Positions 22,916 through 23,689 of a stretch of 23,689 bases of DNA are shown one piece after another. The stretch is from NCBI GenBank assembly GCA_002430075.1, contig DJBN01000003.1, positions 1-23,689 on the forward strand, written 5' to 3'. Under the pieces are notes generated by a model that searched no databases, was not told the origin of the DNA, and worked only from the letters and a program-made list of their open reading frames with translations. A program made the translations under genes and the position numbers. This stretch comes from Actinobacteria bacterium UBA5975 (lineage in GTDB: Bacteria; Actinomycetota; Actinomycetes; Nanopelagicales; Nanopelagicaceae). How positions within the stretch are numbered: position 1 is the stretch's first letter; each line of letters opens with the position of its first letter.

Positions 22916-23689
22916 TTATTTTTTAAGCGCCTCTATGTCGGCATCAACCATAAGTTCTGCAAGCTCTTTCCAATGAGTTGTAGCTTTCCATCCAAGCGCC
23001 TTTTCGGTCTTTGAAGGATCTCCAATGAGCGCATCAACTTCTGTTGGACGGATGTACTTCTTATCTGTCTCAACATGGTCTTGCCAATTTAAGCCAGCAC
23101 GAGCAAATGCCGCATCTGCAAAATCTTTAACTGTCGCACCAACGCCTGTAGCGACAACGTAATCTGATGGCTTATCTTCTTGGAGCATGAGCCACATAGA
23201 TTCGACATACTCTTTCGCATAACCCCAGTCGCGAACAGCATCAAGGTTTCCAAGGAATACCTTCTCTTGCTTTCCGGCCTTAATGGCTGCAACTGCGCGA
23301 GTGATTTTGCGCGTTACAAAAGTTTCACCACGACGAGGAGATTCGTGGTTAAAGAGAATTCCATTAGTGGCATGCAGACCGTAACCATCGCGATAGTTGA
23401 CTGTGCACCAGTAAGCCATCAGCTTTGCAGCGGCATATGGTGACTGTGGGCGAAATACTGAATTTTCATTTTGTGGTGGTGGAGTAGAACCAAATAGTTC
23501 TGACGTTGATGCTTGATAGAAGCGAATTCCAAGATCTGCAGAACGAATTGCTTCAAGAAGTCCAACAGCGCCAACAGCATCGACTTGTCCTGTGTACTGA
23601 GGCATTGTAAAGGAAACCTGAACGTGAGATTGAGCGCCTAAGTTATAAACCTCAGTTGGCTTAATCTCGCGGATAAGGTTGGTAAGTCC
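22916..23689 (-). CDS. gmd: GDP-mannose 4,6-dehydratase, 3' part (truncated by window edge)
   Basis: The open frame covers the last 257 residues and continues past the window edge; the ATG at 23605 is internal, not the start. Gmd converts GDP-mannose to GDP-4-keto-6-deoxymannose, a precursor of GDP-fucose, GDP-rhamnose or GDP-perosamine for surface glycans. The visible part begins in EVYNLGAQSHVQVSF. The catalytic region includes YQASTSELFG (58-67 of the fragment) and the SDR pair YAAAK (Tyr85, Lys89). GILFNHESPRRGETFVTRK and LGNLDAVRDWGYAKEY are strong Gmd signatures. The N-terminal NADP-binding Rossmann motif lies outside the window. Upstream on this strand one would expect more nucleotide-sugar or glycosyltransferase genes. 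Confidence 0.95.
   Translation of the reverse strand, partial: GLTNLIREIKPTEVYNLGAQSHVQVSFTMPQYTGQVDAVGAVGLLEAIRSADLGIRFYQASTSELFGSTPPPQNENSVFRPQSPYAAAKLMAYWCTVNYRDGYGLHATNGILFNHESPRRGETFVTRKITRAVAAIKAGKQEKVFLGNLDAVRDWGYAKEYVESMWLMLQEDKPSDYVVATGVGATVKDFADAAFARAGLNWQDHVETDKKYIRPTEVDALIGDPSKTEKALGWKATTHWKELAELMVDADIEALKK

Noticed and set aside
23603..23605. ATG at 23605 as the true start of gmd
   Set aside because: The frame stays open to the window edge and upstream codons encode the conserved Gmd segment EVYNLGAQSHV, so the gene is cut by the window, not by a start.

Overview
The window looks like chromosomal DNA from a streamlined, moderately low-GC actinobacterium. A planktonic freshwater acI-type lineage (Nanopelagicales, Planktophila or Nanopelagicus) is my best guess, but it is an inference and no database was searched. 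The evidence is a set of actinobacterial hallmark families in their usual neighbourhoods: BldC, DUF3073, DUF5302, a sterol-carrier-family protein beside purL, a GlxR-type Crp beside nth, and a MarP-like CvpA protein. Spacing is very tight throughout, with repeated ATGA and TAATG overlaps.

Layout. (1) 3-201, plus strand: tRNA-Asp(GTC), an intrinsic terminator, then tRNA-Phe(GAA). (2) 222-16194, minus strand: a nearly gapless run of 17 genes. In transcription order it reads fba, purA, purD, purB, purC, purS, purQ, purL, SCP-family protein, purF, purM, a polytopic GT-C-like membrane protein, DUF3073, a DUF8083-like protein, bldC, a MraY/WecA-type glycosyl-phosphotransferase and DUF5302. It holds most of de novo IMP synthesis plus the first committed step to AMP; purN, purE/K and purH are not here. 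(3) 16195-16607: the only long intergenic stretch. It holds a tandem 17-nt duplication, several hairpins and an unrecognised 33-codon hydrophobic ORF with a strong ribosome binding site. (4) 16608-18566, plus strand: acs. (5) 18550-20236, minus strand: nth, a TlpA-like lipoprotein and a CvpA/MarP-like membrane protein, joined by 4-nt overlaps. (6) 20254-20937, plus strand: crp, divergent from nth over 17 bp. (7) 20961-22029, minus strand: yqeY, a 50-aa DUF4177-type protein and a RidA-family protein, joined by TAATG overlaps. (8) 22099-22914, plus strand: a metallophosphoesterase. (9) 22916-23689, minus strand: the 3' part of a GDP-mannose 4,6-dehydratase gene that runs off the window.

How the genes work together: most of the window is purine nucleotide synthesis, plus central carbon enzymes (Fba, Acs) that flank it. 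The nth-crp-ridA-yqeY-metallophosphoesterase block resembles the crp neighbourhood of mycobacteria and streptomycetes, but without the ArsA-like ATPases, WhiB and penicillin-binding protein found there.

There is no mobile element, CRISPR array, phage gene or obvious foreign island. The most unusual points are the symmetric nth/crp promoter, whose two start codons lie exactly 18 bp apart around a shared TANNNTA core; the unrecognised small membrane-protein ORF with its hairpins; and the MarP-like protein that lacks its protease domain.
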